From Caldanaerobius fijiensis DSM 17918 (GTDB lineage Bacteria; Bacillota; Thermoanaerobacteria; Thermoanaerobacterales; Caldanaerobiaceae), in the NCBI RefSeq assembly GCF_900129075.1, contig NZ_FQVH01000004.1:1-64000 (forward strand): a stretch of 64,000 bases of DNA. Direction: 5' to 3'. Shown piece after piece: positions 25,826 to 36,776 of this stretch. Each line of letters starts with the position of its first letter. The first letter of the stretch is position 1. The position numbers and the translations under genes were made by a program. Under the pieces are notes generated by a model. It worked only from the letters and a program-made list of their open reading frames with translations, was not told the DNA's origin and ran no database searches.

Positions 25826-27513
25826 ATCACATCATCACTGCCTTGTAAAAGATCTATAAGCTTTGTTAACATGACTCTGGTTTCAGCGGTGGTTTCACCT
25901 AATAAGCTGGCTATTTCCTGTGCGATGGTCATCTGTTTTAAAATGACTTTCTGAGCCATTTCAGCTGTTTTTTTCTTTAATTCAATTTTGGCTTTTTCTT
26001 CATTAATTTTTTCTGTTATATCAGTATATATGCCTATAAGTAAGTGCTCATCTTTTAAATAGTATATACTAAGTTTAACTATAATATCATAATTGGGTAG
26101 ATGGATTATCTTTTCTTTTATATTTTTATTGCTTTTTAAAACTTGCAAGTAATAGTCAGCATCCATTATATTTGAAATATTTAAGCCTTTGATTTTATTT
26201 TCATTTAAATAAAACATCTGAAATGCTGCTTTGTTCATTTCTAATATATCTAAATTTTCATCTGCCACAATAATACCATTAGGAGTTGTCTTCAATACGG
26301 TTTCAGCCAATGACTCCGCTTTTGAGCGCATATAGGGGAGACACATGTAGAGATTTGCTATACCATTGTACACAGCTATAGCTTTTTCTTTGCACGAGTT
26401 GTAGCCACAGGCACCACAGTTTAATTCTTCTTTTTCTGTATTTTTTCCTATTTTCTTTAATATGCTTCTTATTTCTTCTTCAGAGGGTATTGTTAAATTC
26501 AATTTGATTCTGGGATAGTGCTGAAATACTTTTGTAGTGTATTCTTTTACATCTTTGTAGGTGCGTTTGTTTTTTGCGTAGTTGCGTATTCTCTCTTCGA
26601 CCATAATGACATTGCTATTTTTGGGCATACCAGGTCCTTCAATACAGCTTTCTTTGCATGCAGTAGCTTCAATCCAGCAATTGCTTAATTGACCTGTTTT
26701 TATTGCCTGGATTAATTGGTTTATTTGATCTATGCCGCTTACAGTGATATGTTGGCGTTTTTTTGATTTGTTTTTGATCGTATTATATGATAAGCCCCTT
26801 ATAGGGTAATTGCTGGCGACAGGAGTGCTATAATTATCCAACGGACTTTCATCTAAATTTTCCACGTCTATCTTTTCATCGCAAATCCAGGTTAGCAGGT
26901 CTTCAAAACTCAATACCGCATCAATAGAACCAGCATCGTTGGCTTCTACTTTTTTGGCCAGACATGGTCCTATAAATATTACTTTTGTGTCCTTGCCTAA
27001 CAGTTCTTTTATATACCTTCCATGGGCTATCATTGGAGAGGCTACGGGTATCAGATATTTTAATAGGTCGGGATGATACTTTTGAAAGTATAGGTTTACG
27101 GAAGGACATGCTGTGGTAATGGCTATATCCCACTCTGAACTATTGTAAATTTTTTCATATGATTTTGCGATAATATCAGCGCCTACGGAAGTTTCACCAA
27201 CCCAATTAAAACCTAACTTTTTCAATGCAGTGATTAATTTGAGAGGGGAGAAATTAAAAAGGCCGGCAAAAGATGGTGCTAAGCTAACTGCAGTAAGATA
27301 TCCGTTTTTTATAAAAGATTCTACTAGAGGCCTATCGCTTTTTATGGTCTTGGCATTTTGGGGGCAATTTAATAAGCATTGACCACAGGCTATACATAAT
27401 TCTTCTACGATTTCTGCTTGATCATTGTTTATTTTTATAGCTTTAACCGGACATACACGTATGCATTTATAGCAGTTTTTACAGTTAGCTTTTGCAAAGT
27501 TGATGTAACCCAT
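25822..27513 (-). CDS. Sensory [FeFe]-hydrogenase-like protein with PAS domain (HydS type)
   Basis: A 563-residue soluble protein. Two ferredoxin-type 4Fe-4S motifs lie at about residues 11-22 (CKNCYKCIRVCP) and 40-51 (CIACGQCLLNCP). The H-cluster domain has TTACPSVN near 134, GPCLAKKVEA near 182 and ACKESCIEGPG near 285, so all four H-cluster cysteines are kept. The Cys that normally precedes CP and relays protons is Ala here, as reported for sensory HydS enzymes. A further Fe-S motif CGACGYNSC lies near 366, a PAS domain at about 402-500 and a short coiled coil to the end. ATG at 27513 follows AAAGGTGG; an upstream GTG overlaps that site. It likely senses H2 or redox state and signals through the coupled phosphatase. 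Confidence 0.87.
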   Translation of the reverse strand: MGYINFAKANCKNCYKCIRVCPVKAIKINNDQAEIVEELCIACGQCLLNCPQNAKTIKSDRPLVESFIKNGYLTAVSLAPSFAGLFNFSPLKLITALKKLGFNWVGETSVGADIIAKSYEKIYNSSEWDIAITTACPSVNLYFQKYHPDLLKYLIPVASPMIAHGRYIKELLGKDTKVIFIGPCLAKKVEANDAGSIDAVLSFEDLLTWICDEKIDVENLDESPLDNYSTPVASNYPIRGLSYNTIKNKSKKRQHITVSGIDQINQLIQAIKTGQLSNCWIEATACKESCIEGPGMPKNSNVIMVEERIRNYAKNKRTYKDVKEYTTKVFQHYPRIKLNLTIPSEEEIRSILKKIGKNTEKEELNCGACGYNSCKEKAIAVYNGIANLYMCLPYMRSKAESLAETVLKTTPNGIIVADENLDILEMNKAAFQMFYLNENKIKGLNISNIMDADYYLQVLKSNKNIKEKIIHLPNYDIIVKLSIYYLKDEHLLIGIYTDITEKINEEKAKIELKKKTAEMAQKVILKQMTIAQEIASLLGETTAETRVMLTKLIDLLQGSDDVI

Positions 27514-27552
27514 TGAAACCACCTTTCGCCGGACTTTAAAAGATAAAATAAA

Positions 27553-28722
27553 TTAGAATGTCACATTTTCACCGTAGTAGGCACATGTAATAAGCTTCTT
27601 CATTTCGTCAACATTTATCTTTCTTGGATTGCTGTCTGTGCACGGATCTGCTACAGCATTTTCGGCAATGAAATCAAGATGGCCTTTGAAGTAATCCTCT
27701 GAAACACCGTATTCTTTTAATGTAGACGGAATATTCAACTGCTTATTTAATTCCCTTATTTTAGCAATAAGAGCATTTGTAAGTTCTTGGTCATTATTGC
27801 CTTTTAAATCTATATACCGGGCGATTTTCGCGTATCTTGCTGCGCTTTCTTTTGCGTTAAACTGTATTACGTAAGGCAGCAGAATTGCATTTGCACAGCC
27901 ATGAGGTATTCCGAATTGAGCACCAATTTTGTGAGCTATACTGTGAGTTATTCCTAAAAGCGCATTGGAAAATGCCATACCTGCCAAGCACTGGGCAATA
28001 TGCATTTGCTCTCTTGAATATTCGTCGCCTTCATCATAAGATTTTTTTAAGTTGGAAAATATCATATCAATCGCTTGAAGCGCCAGAGGGTCCGTAAAAG
28101 GCGTGTGAAGTGTAGCTACATATGCTTCAATGGCGTGAGTTAATGCGTCCATACCGGTATGCGCGGTTAATTTTGCAGGCATTGTCATGGGCAGCTGGGG
28201 ATCTACAATAGCTACGTCAGGAGTAATATTGTAGTCAGCTAAAGGATATTTTATCTTGGTTGAATAATCGGTGATGACCGAAAAAGCCGTAACCTCGGTA
28301 GCTGTACCGCTGGTCGATGGAATTGCTATAAATTTGGCTTTGTTTCGAAGCTGAGGTATTGAGAATGGTTTTTTTATGTCATCAAAAGTGAGATTTGGAT
28401 ATTCATAAAAGACCCACATAGCTTTAGCTGCATCTATTGGTGAACCGCCACCTATAGCAATTATAAGGTCTGGCTCAAATTCTCTCATAGCTTGAGCACC
28501 CTTCATGACGGTTTCTACAGACGGGTCAGGTTCTACGCCTTCAAATATTTTGATTTCAATATCATTGCTTTTTAAATATTCCTTAACTTTGTCTAAAAAG
28601 CCAAATTTTTGCATAGAACTGCCACCGGTAACTATTATCGCCTTTTTACCTTTGATTTGCTTTAAATACTCCAATGACCCTTTACCAAATACAATGTCAC
28701 CGGGAATTCTAAACCAATTCAT
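27553..28722 (-). CDS. Iron-containing (type III) alcohol dehydrogenase
   Basis: A 389-residue NAD(P)H-dependent alcohol dehydrogenase that would reduce aldehydes or ketones in fermentation. The nucleotide-binding GGGSPIDAAKAMW lies near residue 97. Metal ligands are seen in DALTHAIEAY near 194 and in HSIAHKIGAQFGIPHGCAN near 263-280. Length fits the family. The start ATG follows GAAAGGGG. It has its own perfect consensus promoter at 28762-28790 and ends about 40 bases before the sensor gene, so the sensor and phosphatase may be partly co-transcribed with it. It is divergent from a zinc-type alcohol dehydrogenase. Whether it prefers ethanol, butanol or a diol cannot be told. Confidence 0.92.
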   Translation of the reverse strand: MNWFRIPGDIVFGKGSLEYLKQIKGKKAIIVTGGSSMQKFGFLDKVKEYLKSNDIEIKIFEGVEPDPSVETVMKGAQAMREFEPDLIIAIGGGSPIDAAKAMWVFYEYPNLTFDDIKKPFSIPQLRNKAKFIAIPSTSGTATEVTAFSVITDYSTKIKYPLADYNITPDVAIVDPQLPMTMPAKLTAHTGMDALTHAIEAYVATLHTPFTDPLALQAIDMIFSNLKKSYDEGDEYSREQMHIAQCLAGMAFSNALLGITHSIAHKIGAQFGIPHGCANAILLPYVIQFNAKESAARYAKIARYIDLKGNNDQELTNALIAKIRELNKQLNIPSTLKEYGVSEDYFKGHLDFIAENAVADPCTDSNPRKINVDEMKKLITCAYYGENVTF

Positions 28723-28761
28723 AATATATCCCCTTTCAATATTTTATAGAATTCAAAAAAT

Positions 28762-28790
28762 ATTATAAAAGATTGTCTATAATATGTCAA
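28762..28790 (-). promoter_or_regulatory. Consensus sigma-A promoter of the iron alcohol dehydrogenase
   Basis: On the minus strand TTGACA (28790-28785) and TATAAT (28767-28762) are separated by exactly 17 bases. Both hexamers match consensus at every position. The start codon is about 40 bases downstream. Confidence 0.85.
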
Positions 28791-28903
28791 TATTTTATGA
28801 CGCTTCTCTGGTTTTTATTGGCGATCGAAGTTGATAAATTCAGTATTTTAGCATTATATACCATATAACGAGTTACAAGATTTAATTATATATAAATATT
28901 ATA

Positions 28904-28932
28904 TTGACAACAAAATAACATTATTGTATAAT
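28904..28932 (+). promoter_or_regulatory. Consensus sigma-A promoter of the zinc alcohol dehydrogenase
   Basis: TTGACA (28904-28909), a 17-base spacer and TATAAT (28927-28932): a perfect consensus promoter about 108 bases before the start codon at 29040. It points away from the equally perfect promoter at 28762-28790. Confidence 0.85.
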
Positions 28933-28943
28933 TGAATTACAAA

Positions 28944-28977
28944 AAATTATGGATACAGAACACAGTATCCATAATTT
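28944..28977 (+). other. Hairpin at the 5' end of the alcohol dehydrogenase leader
   Basis: A 13-bp perfect stem, AAATTATGGATAC pairing with GTATCCATAATTT around an eight-base loop, starts within a few bases of the expected transcription start. There is no T run after it, so it is not a simple terminator. A 5'-end stabilising hairpin or a regulator binding site are the likeliest roles. Confidence 0.6.
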
Positions 28978-28996
28978 AGAATACAAATATATTGCA

Positions 28997-29011
28997 TGTT
29001 AGTAATTAACA
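28997..29011 (+). promoter_or_regulatory. Palindrome resembling a Rex operator in the leader
   Basis: TGTTA-GTAAT-TAACA is a perfect inverted repeat 28 bases before the alcohol dehydrogenase start. Clostridial Rex sites read TTGTTA-N6-TAACAA; here the spacer is five rather than six, so the match is imperfect. Confidence 0.3.
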
Positions 29012-29039
29012 ATAGGGAATTTTGAAGGAGGAACAGAAA

Positions 29040-30080
29040 ATGGCGAAAATGAAGGCAGTAGTGTTTCATGCTCCAGAAGACATAAGGGTTGAGGAGGTAG
29101 ATAAACCACAGATAGTAAAACCAACAGATGCGATTGTGAAAGTTACTACTTCTACGATTTGCGGAACAGATCTTCACATACTGCATGGAGAGTATCCTGT
29201 AAAGCCGGGATTGATTATAGGCCACGAATTTGTGGGTGTTGTTGAGCAAGTAGGCGCACAGGTTTCCAAATTTAAACCTGGTGATAGAGTAGCAGTGTCT
29301 TGTATAACACAGTGTGGTACGTGTTTTTACTGTAAGGAAGGAACATACGCTCACTGCGTAGATGGTGGATGGTTATTTGGAAATGTCTTAGATGGTGCCC
29401 AGGCAGAATACGTGAGGGTTCCGTATGCCGATATGGGTATGCATCTAATTCCCGATGAATTGGAGGATGAAGACGTATTATTTGTAGGAGACATACTCTC
29501 TACAGCATATTTTGGTGTAGAAAATGCTCGGATAAAACCTGGTGATGTAGTGGCTATCGTGGGTGCGGGTCCTGTTGGTTTGTGCGCTATAGCGTCTGCA
29601 AAATTATTTGGACCATCAAGAATTATAGCGGTAGGAAGAAGAAATTTTGGAAGGCTTGAAGCTGCTAGAGAACTGGGAGCTGACGATGTAGTTCTTTCGG
29701 CAAATGAAGACCCTGTACAGAAAATAAAAGAGTTGACCGATGGCAGAGGCGCTGACGTGGTAATAGAGTGTGTAGGTGGTACATCCAGTTATGAAACCGC
29801 TATGAGTCTTGTCAGACCAGGCGGAAGGGTATCACTGGTGGGAGTATTTTCAAAACCTGTTGAGTTACCGCTGGAAAAGCTGTGGGATAAGAACATCACG
29901 TTATCCTGGGGTTTGGTTAATGCAAACAGGATACCTGAACTGATACAACTTATAAAAGGCAAGAAGATAAATTTAAGAAGCCTTATTACTCATACTTTCC
30001 CGCTGGAGGATGCATTAAAAGCTTACGAGGTATTTGATAAGAAAATAGATAATGCTCTGAAGGTAGTGTTAAAACCCTAG
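29040..30080 (+). CDS. Zinc-dependent medium-chain alcohol dehydrogenase
   Basis: A 346-residue MDR-family alcohol dehydrogenase. The catalytic zinc ligands appear in TICGTDLH near residue 40 and GHEFVGVV near 62. A structural zinc cluster is formed by QCGTCFYCKEGTYAHC near 93-108. The Rossmann motif is GAGPVGLCAIA near 170, and the following VGRRNFGRLEAA suggests the cofactor pocket. It is not the classic T. brockii secondary alcohol dehydrogenase, since the N terminus and zinc loop differ. ATG at 29040 sits nine bases after GGAGG; the TTG at 29022 overlaps that site. Driven by a perfect promoter with a hairpin leader, it is probably highly expressed. Confidence 0.93.
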   Translation: MAKMKAVVFHAPEDIRVEEVDKPQIVKPTDAIVKVTTSTICGTDLHILHGEYPVKPGLIIGHEFVGVVEQVGAQVSKFKPGDRVAVSCITQCGTCFYCKEGTYAHCVDGGWLFGNVLDGAQAEYVRVPYADMGMHLIPDELEDEDVLFVGDILSTAYFGVENARIKPGDVVAIVGAGPVGLCAIASAKLFGPSRIIAVGRRNFGRLEAARELGADDVVLSANEDPVQKIKELTDGRGADVVIECVGGTSSYETAMSLVRPGGRVSLVGVFSKPVELPLEKLWDKNITLSWGLVNANRIPELIQLIKGKKINLRSLITHTFPLEDALKAYEVFDKKIDNALKVVLKP

Positions 30081-30106
30081 TATATTGTCAAAAAAATAAT
30101 TATTGT

Positions 30107-30136
30107 ATGCCTGGTGTACAACCAGGCATAATTCTG
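30107..30136 (+). terminator. Terminator after the zinc alcohol dehydrogenase
   Basis: ATGCCTGGT pairs with ACCAGGCAT around a five-base loop, followed by AATTCTGTT. The U tract is interrupted but the stem is perfect. Confidence 0.65.
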
Positions 30137-30167
30137 TTATCATATACATGGAGGTGTAGCATGGATC

Positions 30168-32406
<2,239 letters not shown>

Positions 32407-32478
32407 TAAAAAAGTGAAAAAAGAGCCGTAAGGCGCTCTAATAAATCCTTATTTTTTAAATTTAAACTTCAGGTAGTA

Positions 32479-32518
32479 AAAAGACCTGTCTATAGTTTGT
32501 ATAGACAGGTCTTTTTTT
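32479..32518. terminator. Strong terminator after nfnB
   Basis: AAAAGACCTGTCTATA pairs with TATAGACAGGTCTTTT around five bases and runs into seven T residues. A run of A on the other side makes it usable in both directions. A weaker hairpin (AGAGCC / GGCGCTCT) lies just upstream near 32423-32440. Confidence 0.9.
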
Positions 32519-32648
32519 ACCTAGAACTGTTGTAACCTTTGTTAGAGATGAATAAAACAAAAAAGAATTGCAAGCTTGTACTTGATGCAGACTGCCCATA
32601 ATGTCGAGCAAGTGACAATAAACGACATAAAATATCAAAAAATCCTTA

Positions 32649-32676
32649 TTGACAAATTTGTGGTATGGGGTATGCT
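32649..32676 (+). promoter_or_regulatory. Candidate promoter before the acetyltransferase fragment
   Basis: TTGACA (32649-32654), 16 bases, TATGCT (32671-32676). The region 32520-32730 otherwise holds no gene, only a short inverted repeat ATGTCG...CGACAT near 32600-32627. Confidence 0.4.
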
Positions 32677-32730
32677 TAAAATAGTAATAGCATTTACTTG
32701 AATAACAGCAGACAACGGTCAATGAAGTAG

Positions 32731-33120
32731 GAAGCTCCATCCTCTATAGAATGGAGTAGGTTCACTGATGAAAAGGTTACCAATCGCCCTACATTGCAGC
32801 AATTGTTCAATATTTTTGTAGAAGAAGGAGAGGGCGAAATATATGCATTAATAGATAATGATGAAATATTAGGATATTTATCATGTGCGCCAGCGTATTT
32901 AAATATCTGGGATGTGGATTTTATTTATATAAAACCGCATCTTAGGAATAAGGGGCTGGGCACACAGATAGTTAGAGTATATGCATTGGATAAGCTTACT
33001 CAAGGAAAGATTCCGTATTATAGCAATGCTAGAGATTCTGTTTCTGCAAGAGTTGCACAAAAAGCAGGGTTTATATGCTGTAGAGAAGTATACTATGTTG
33101 AGGCTTATGTAAAGGAGTAA
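32731..33120 (+). pseudogene. GNAT acetyltransferase lacking its N terminus
   Basis: The open frame follows a stop at 32728-32730 and reads SSIEWSRFTDEKVTNRPTL before the only possible late start, TTG at 32794. The rest is a good GNAT C-terminal half: ALIDNDEILGYLSCAP (beta-2/3), DVDFIYIKPHLRNKGLGTQI with the acetyl-CoA loop near 33000, and SARVAQKAGFICCREVYY at the end. Meaningful GNAT sequence extends upstream of any start codon, so the beginning appears to be lost. Its stop codon overlaps the ribosome binding site of a 22-codon ORF. Confidence 0.6.
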
Positions 33121-33126
33121 TTAAGT

Positions 33127-33195
33127 ATGGATAAAGAAAAAGAGAGCATCTCGTTTTTGAGACTGTGTAACCGTATCTTTCATGTATGGTATTAA
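33127..33195 (+). CDS. Possible 22-residue peptide before the ABC exporter
   Basis: ATG at 33127 is nine bases after a full AAAGGAG site and opens 22 codons: MDKEKESISFLRLC then NRIFHVWY. The N terminus is charged and the C terminus is hydrophobic and basic. The next gene, an ABC exporter subunit, starts 27 bases later with its own AAGGAG. It could be a leader peptide, a small exported or signalling peptide, or a remnant of a gene start. No family is recognised. Confidence 0.4.
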   Translation: MDKEKESISFLRLCNRIFHVWY

Positions 33196-33222
33196 GTGAA
33201 AGTTAAGGAGTGAACTTAGAAA

Positions 33223-34962
33223 ATGGAGGTTGTAGATAATCTTAAAAAAATTTATAAATATGGTAGGGGTAAGAATTATCTGTTTTTATTGGCTTTGATA
33301 TTAGCCGTATTTATGTCGGTACTGGGTGTAACAGTCGTAAAATATTCCCAGGAAATGATAGACTCAGCCTTGGGAAAAGAATTCTTAAATTTTGTATACG
33401 CCCTTAAAATTGGCGCTCTAATTTATATGCTGCGATCTTTTCTTGACTTTTTGCATTATATGATAGTTGTAAAATACATGCTGGGGCTTGATGTAGATAT
33501 AAAGGCCGCCGTTTTTAAGTCTTTAATGTTTTCCACCAATAGAGCCTATTCAGTATATCACTCGGGCGAGCTGATAACCGTAATTGATAACGATATAGAT
33601 AGGGCTATAATAGGTATCTTCGGCATTATTGATCAAATAATAACCAATATAACTCTCCTGGTGGTTTCAATCATTTACCTGGTGAGTTTAAACTGGATAC
33701 TGACCTTTGTATGTCTTATATTTGCCTTGTCCACGTTGTTAATGGGCAGGATAGCAGATAGGCCTATATCGGCCTCATCAGAGAAAACTCAGGCCGCTCT
33801 TGCTGATGCCAACGCCTATTCACAGGATGTATTAATGAATGTGGATATAATAAAATCCTATACCTATACAGAAAAGGCTATGGAAAGATTTGCAGCGTAC
33901 TGGAATAAATATTTAAAATATTACATGTACAACAGGCTTTTAAAGGCATTGTACGGTGTACTGACAGCATTTATTAACAGAGGGTTTTATATACTTCTCT
34001 ACGCACTGGGAGGCATATATATAATCAAGGGTACCATCTCTGTAGGTATGTTCACCGCTTTTATTGTACTCAGCGAGAATATATCAGGTACCATGGAGAG
34101 GTTGTTTTCTTCGTGGACAGACCTCATAAAGGTAAACGTTTCTGCCCGGAGGTTCTTTGAAGCGCTAAATATACCACAGGAGCAAGATGATACCAGCAAT
34201 TATAAAGATAGCGGCGCTGAGAGTGACCTTTTGAGATTTGACAATGTGTGGTTCGGATATTCCAGTGAAAAGCCTGTGCTCAAAGGGGTATCCTTTTCAG
34301 TAAAAGCCGGGGAAAAAGTAGCCATTGTAGGTCCCAGCGGTTCGGGCAAAAGCACTGTGTTAAGTCTGATACTTCGCTTTTATGAACCGGATAATGGCAA
34401 CATATATTACAAAGGCAAGAATTTAAGAAATTATGATTACAAAGAGTTGAGGGATGAATTGGCTGTAGTGTTGCAGGATACCGCGGTATTTACAGGTACG
34501 ATTATGGATAATTTAAAGCTTGTGAAACCTGACGCTACAGGAGAGGAAATAGATCGGGCCGTCAAGGCCGCCGGTCTGTATGATTTTATAATGAGCCTAC
34601 CTCAAGGTTATCAGACAACCATAGGGGAAAAAGGTATGCAGCTATCGGGAGGACAGAGGCAAAGGCTTGGTATAGCCAGGGCTTTTTTAAAGGATGCGAA
34701 AGTAATTATGCTGGATGAAGCCACAGCGGCCCTTGACGCCAACGCCGAATATCAATTATATCAAGCCCTGAATAAGATCTCGGCTAACAAGGCGGTGATC
34801 GCCATATCCCACAGGCTTTCTTTTGTAAAAGATTATGACAGGATAATTGTTCTGCAGGACGGAAATATAGTGGAACAGGGTAGCCATATGCAACTTATCA
34901 ATACTGACGGCCTTTACGCCCGAATGTATGGTTTAAATACCCTTGATGAAAATCTGGCCTAG
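33223..34962 (+). CDS. ABC exporter, subunit 1 (membrane plus ATPase)
   Basis: A 579-residue half-transporter of the MsbA/LmrA type. Six membrane helices occupy about residues 15-300, beginning YLFLLALILAVFMSVLGVTV. The ATPase domain has Walker A GPSGSGKST near 370, signature LSGGQRQRLG near 477, Walker B VIMLDEATAALD near 497 and H-loop ISHRL. All catalytic motifs look intact. It is followed after 11 bases by a second, different half-transporter, so the two should form a heterodimer. There is no peptidase domain, so it would not process a leader by itself. Drugs, lipids or peptides are possible cargo. ATG at 33223 follows AAGGAG. Confidence 0.92.
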   Translation: MEVVDNLKKIYKYGRGKNYLFLLALILAVFMSVLGVTVVKYSQEMIDSALGKEFLNFVYALKIGALIYMLRSFLDFLHYMIVVKYMLGLDVDIKAAVFKSLMFSTNRAYSVYHSGELITVIDNDIDRAIIGIFGIIDQIITNITLLVVSIIYLVSLNWILTFVCLIFALSTLLMGRIADRPISASSEKTQAALADANAYSQDVLMNVDIIKSYTYTEKAMERFAAYWNKYLKYYMYNRLLKALYGVLTAFINRGFYILLYALGGIYIIKGTISVGMFTAFIVLSENISGTMERLFSSWTDLIKVNVSARRFFEALNIPQEQDDTSNYKDSGAESDLLRFDNVWFGYSSEKPVLKGVSFSVKAGEKVAIVGPSGSGKSTVLSLILRFYEPDNGNIYYKGKNLRNYDYKELRDELAVVLQDTAVFTGTIMDNLKLVKPDATGEEIDRAVKAAGLYDFIMSLPQGYQTTIGEKGMQLSGGQRQRLGIARAFLKDAKVIMLDEATAALDANAEYQLYQALNKISANKAVIAISHRLSFVKDYDRIIVLQDGNIVEQGSHMQLINTDGLYARMYGLNTLDENLA

Positions 34963-34973
34963 GAGAGGTTGTT

Positions 34974-36749
34974 ATGAAAAGAAGGAACTATTTAAGGATT
35001 TATATGCAATTATTCAAGATATCCAGCCCATGGTACGTTTTAATAATGTGTGCTTTGCTCCTATCCTTTCTTTTAACCTATGCAAACATCAGCATGGCCG
35101 ATTATTCAAAAAAGGCAGTGGACTTTGCTGTGGGCAAAGATATGAATAAATTTACAAGAGAGTTGGCCCTTTTTATCTTTTTCTTTTTTCTAAGTATAAT
35201 AATAGATTCAGCGCAGCAATACATTTTGGATCTATTTAATGCCAGGTCTGCTAACAAGATCCGGACAAAAATGATGGAAAGTTACCTTACATCAAAATAC
35301 AAAGAAATATCCAAATATAGGACAGGGGATATAGAAAACAGGATTTTAAACGAAGCCACCAACGCTCCCGGTGTACTTTCGCATATTACCATAGGTTATA
35401 TAACAAATGTAATTATAGCTATAGGTTCATTTATATATCTATACAGGATGAATACCATTCTTGCTCTCATAAGTCTTGGGGTAGGGCCTCTGCTCCTCAC
35501 GGTAGGGACCATATTTGGCAGCAGGATGCGCAAAATCATAAATGAAAGAATGCAGGCTGAATCAGAAGCACTAAGCGATACCCAGGAGGCGCTGGCCAAT
35601 TATAACTTCATAAAAGCTTATAACGTACAGCGTGATATAGTAAATAGAGTTAGATATAGATGGCAGCGGTTATTTGATTTCCAGTTTAAAATTGAACTAA
35701 TAAACAGGTATAATGTTTTATCCTCTGCGTGGATAAAAGATTTGTCTAAAATCGCTTTATACGGAATCGGTGGATATTATATATATAAAAAGAGTATGAC
35801 CCCGGGAACCCTTATAGCTTTTATACAGCTGAGCTCAAACATGATATCACCATTTTTGCAGATGTCCTATATGCTCACCAGTTTGGTAATGGCCATGGCA
35901 TCTGCTGAAAGGGTCTTTGAGATAATAGGGCTGGAAAAGGAGACAGGCATAGTACAAAAGGCAAGTTATAAAGATGTTAAAGAAAAACAAAATGAATATA
36001 TCTGGTTTTGCGGTGTGGATTTTAAGTATGATAAAGATATGGTGCTGAATGATCTATCCTTTAGTATTCAAAAAGGAGAAAAGGTATGTATTGTAGGGGA
36101 GAGCGGAATAGGTAAGAGTACAATTTTTAGGCTTCTTATGCGGTTTTACGATCCTTGCGAAGGAGTAATACTTTTACAGGGCAAAGATATAAGAGAGTAT
36201 AATGTTGATGAGTTAAGAAGTAAAATAGCTTATGTCCACCAGGATACGGTGCTTTTTACAGGTACCATAAGGGATAACATCGTTTTGGGTAAGGAGGACG
36301 CTACAGAAGATGAGATATATGAAGCGGTGAAGGCAGCAGGACTTTATGAGTTTATATCAAGCCTTCCCGAGGGCCTTGACACCAGGGTAAGTGAAAGAGG
36401 CAGCTCCTTATCCGGAGGCCAGAAGCAGAGGATAAGCATAGCCAGAGCTCTATTAAAAGATGCACCGATAATATTATTAGACGAGGCTTTATCAGCTCTG
36501 GATGCAGAAACCGAAAAACACATCTTAATATCCCTCAAGAATTTGTATAAAGAAAAGACCATAATTTTGATAACCCATCGATTGTCCACAACCGCATACG
36601 CGGATAGAGTACTTGTAGTAGATGACGGTAAAATCGCAGAGCAGGGAAATTTTGAAGAACTTTTGGGGAAGCAGGGGACGTTTTACAAGCTTTACAATTC
36701 CAAGGTGAAAACGGAAAATGCCAACCGCGAAGCTGCGGTTTTTCGCTAA
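34974..36749 (+). CDS. ABC exporter, subunit 2 (membrane plus ATPase)
   Basis: A 591-residue half-transporter partnering the previous gene. The membrane domain covers about residues 15-305 and the ATPase has Walker A GESGIGKST near 381, signature LSGGQKQRIS near 485, Walker B IILLDEALSALD near 508 and H-loop ITHRL. The Walker B catalytic Glu is present in both subunits. The start ATG at 34974 follows AGGAGAGG. The last codons are part of a terminator hairpin. The peptide cluster at 37.7-41.2 kb on the other strand lacks its own exporter, and this pair is the nearest intact candidate, but no direct link is seen. Confidence 0.92.
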   Translation: MKRRNYLRIYMQLFKISSPWYVLIMCALLLSFLLTYANISMADYSKKAVDFAVGKDMNKFTRELALFIFFFFLSIIIDSAQQYILDLFNARSANKIRTKMMESYLTSKYKEISKYRTGDIENRILNEATNAPGVLSHITIGYITNVIIAIGSFIYLYRMNTILALISLGVGPLLLTVGTIFGSRMRKIINERMQAESEALSDTQEALANYNFIKAYNVQRDIVNRVRYRWQRLFDFQFKIELINRYNVLSSAWIKDLSKIALYGIGGYYIYKKSMTPGTLIAFIQLSSNMISPFLQMSYMLTSLVMAMASAERVFEIIGLEKETGIVQKASYKDVKEKQNEYIWFCGVDFKYDKDMVLNDLSFSIQKGEKVCIVGESGIGKSTIFRLLMRFYDPCEGVILLQGKDIREYNVDELRSKIAYVHQDTVLFTGTIRDNIVLGKEDATEDEIYEAVKAAGLYEFISSLPEGLDTRVSERGSSLSGGQKQRISIARALLKDAPIILLDEALSALDAETEKHILISLKNLYKEKTIILITHRLSTTAYADRVLVVDDGKIAEQGNFEELLGKQGTFYKLYNSKVKTENANREAAVFR

Positions 36750-36775
36750 GCGAGAAGTTATTCTCTGCTTATTTT
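36723..36775 (+). terminator. Double terminator after the ABC exporter
   Basis: AACCGC-GAAGCT-GCGGTT-TTT at 36723-36743 lies inside the last codons. A second hairpin, TAAGCGAGAA / TTCTCTGCTTA with a four-base loop and ATTTTAATT tail, follows at 36747-36775. Confidence 0.65.
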
Positions 36776-36776
36776 A

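Noticed and set aside
26921-27133. Frame inside the hydrogenase-like gene
   Set aside because: Shadow frame of the sensor gene; no independent signals.
28944-28977. Intrinsic terminator before the zinc alcohol dehydrogenase
   Set aside because: The stem is strong but is followed by AGAATACAAAT rather than a T run, so attenuation by this hairpin alone is unlikely.
33223-36749. The ABC exporter pair as a dedicated RiPP exporter
   Set aside because: It lacks a leader peptidase domain, lies on the opposite strand and is separated by two pseudogenes; proximity alone is not enough.
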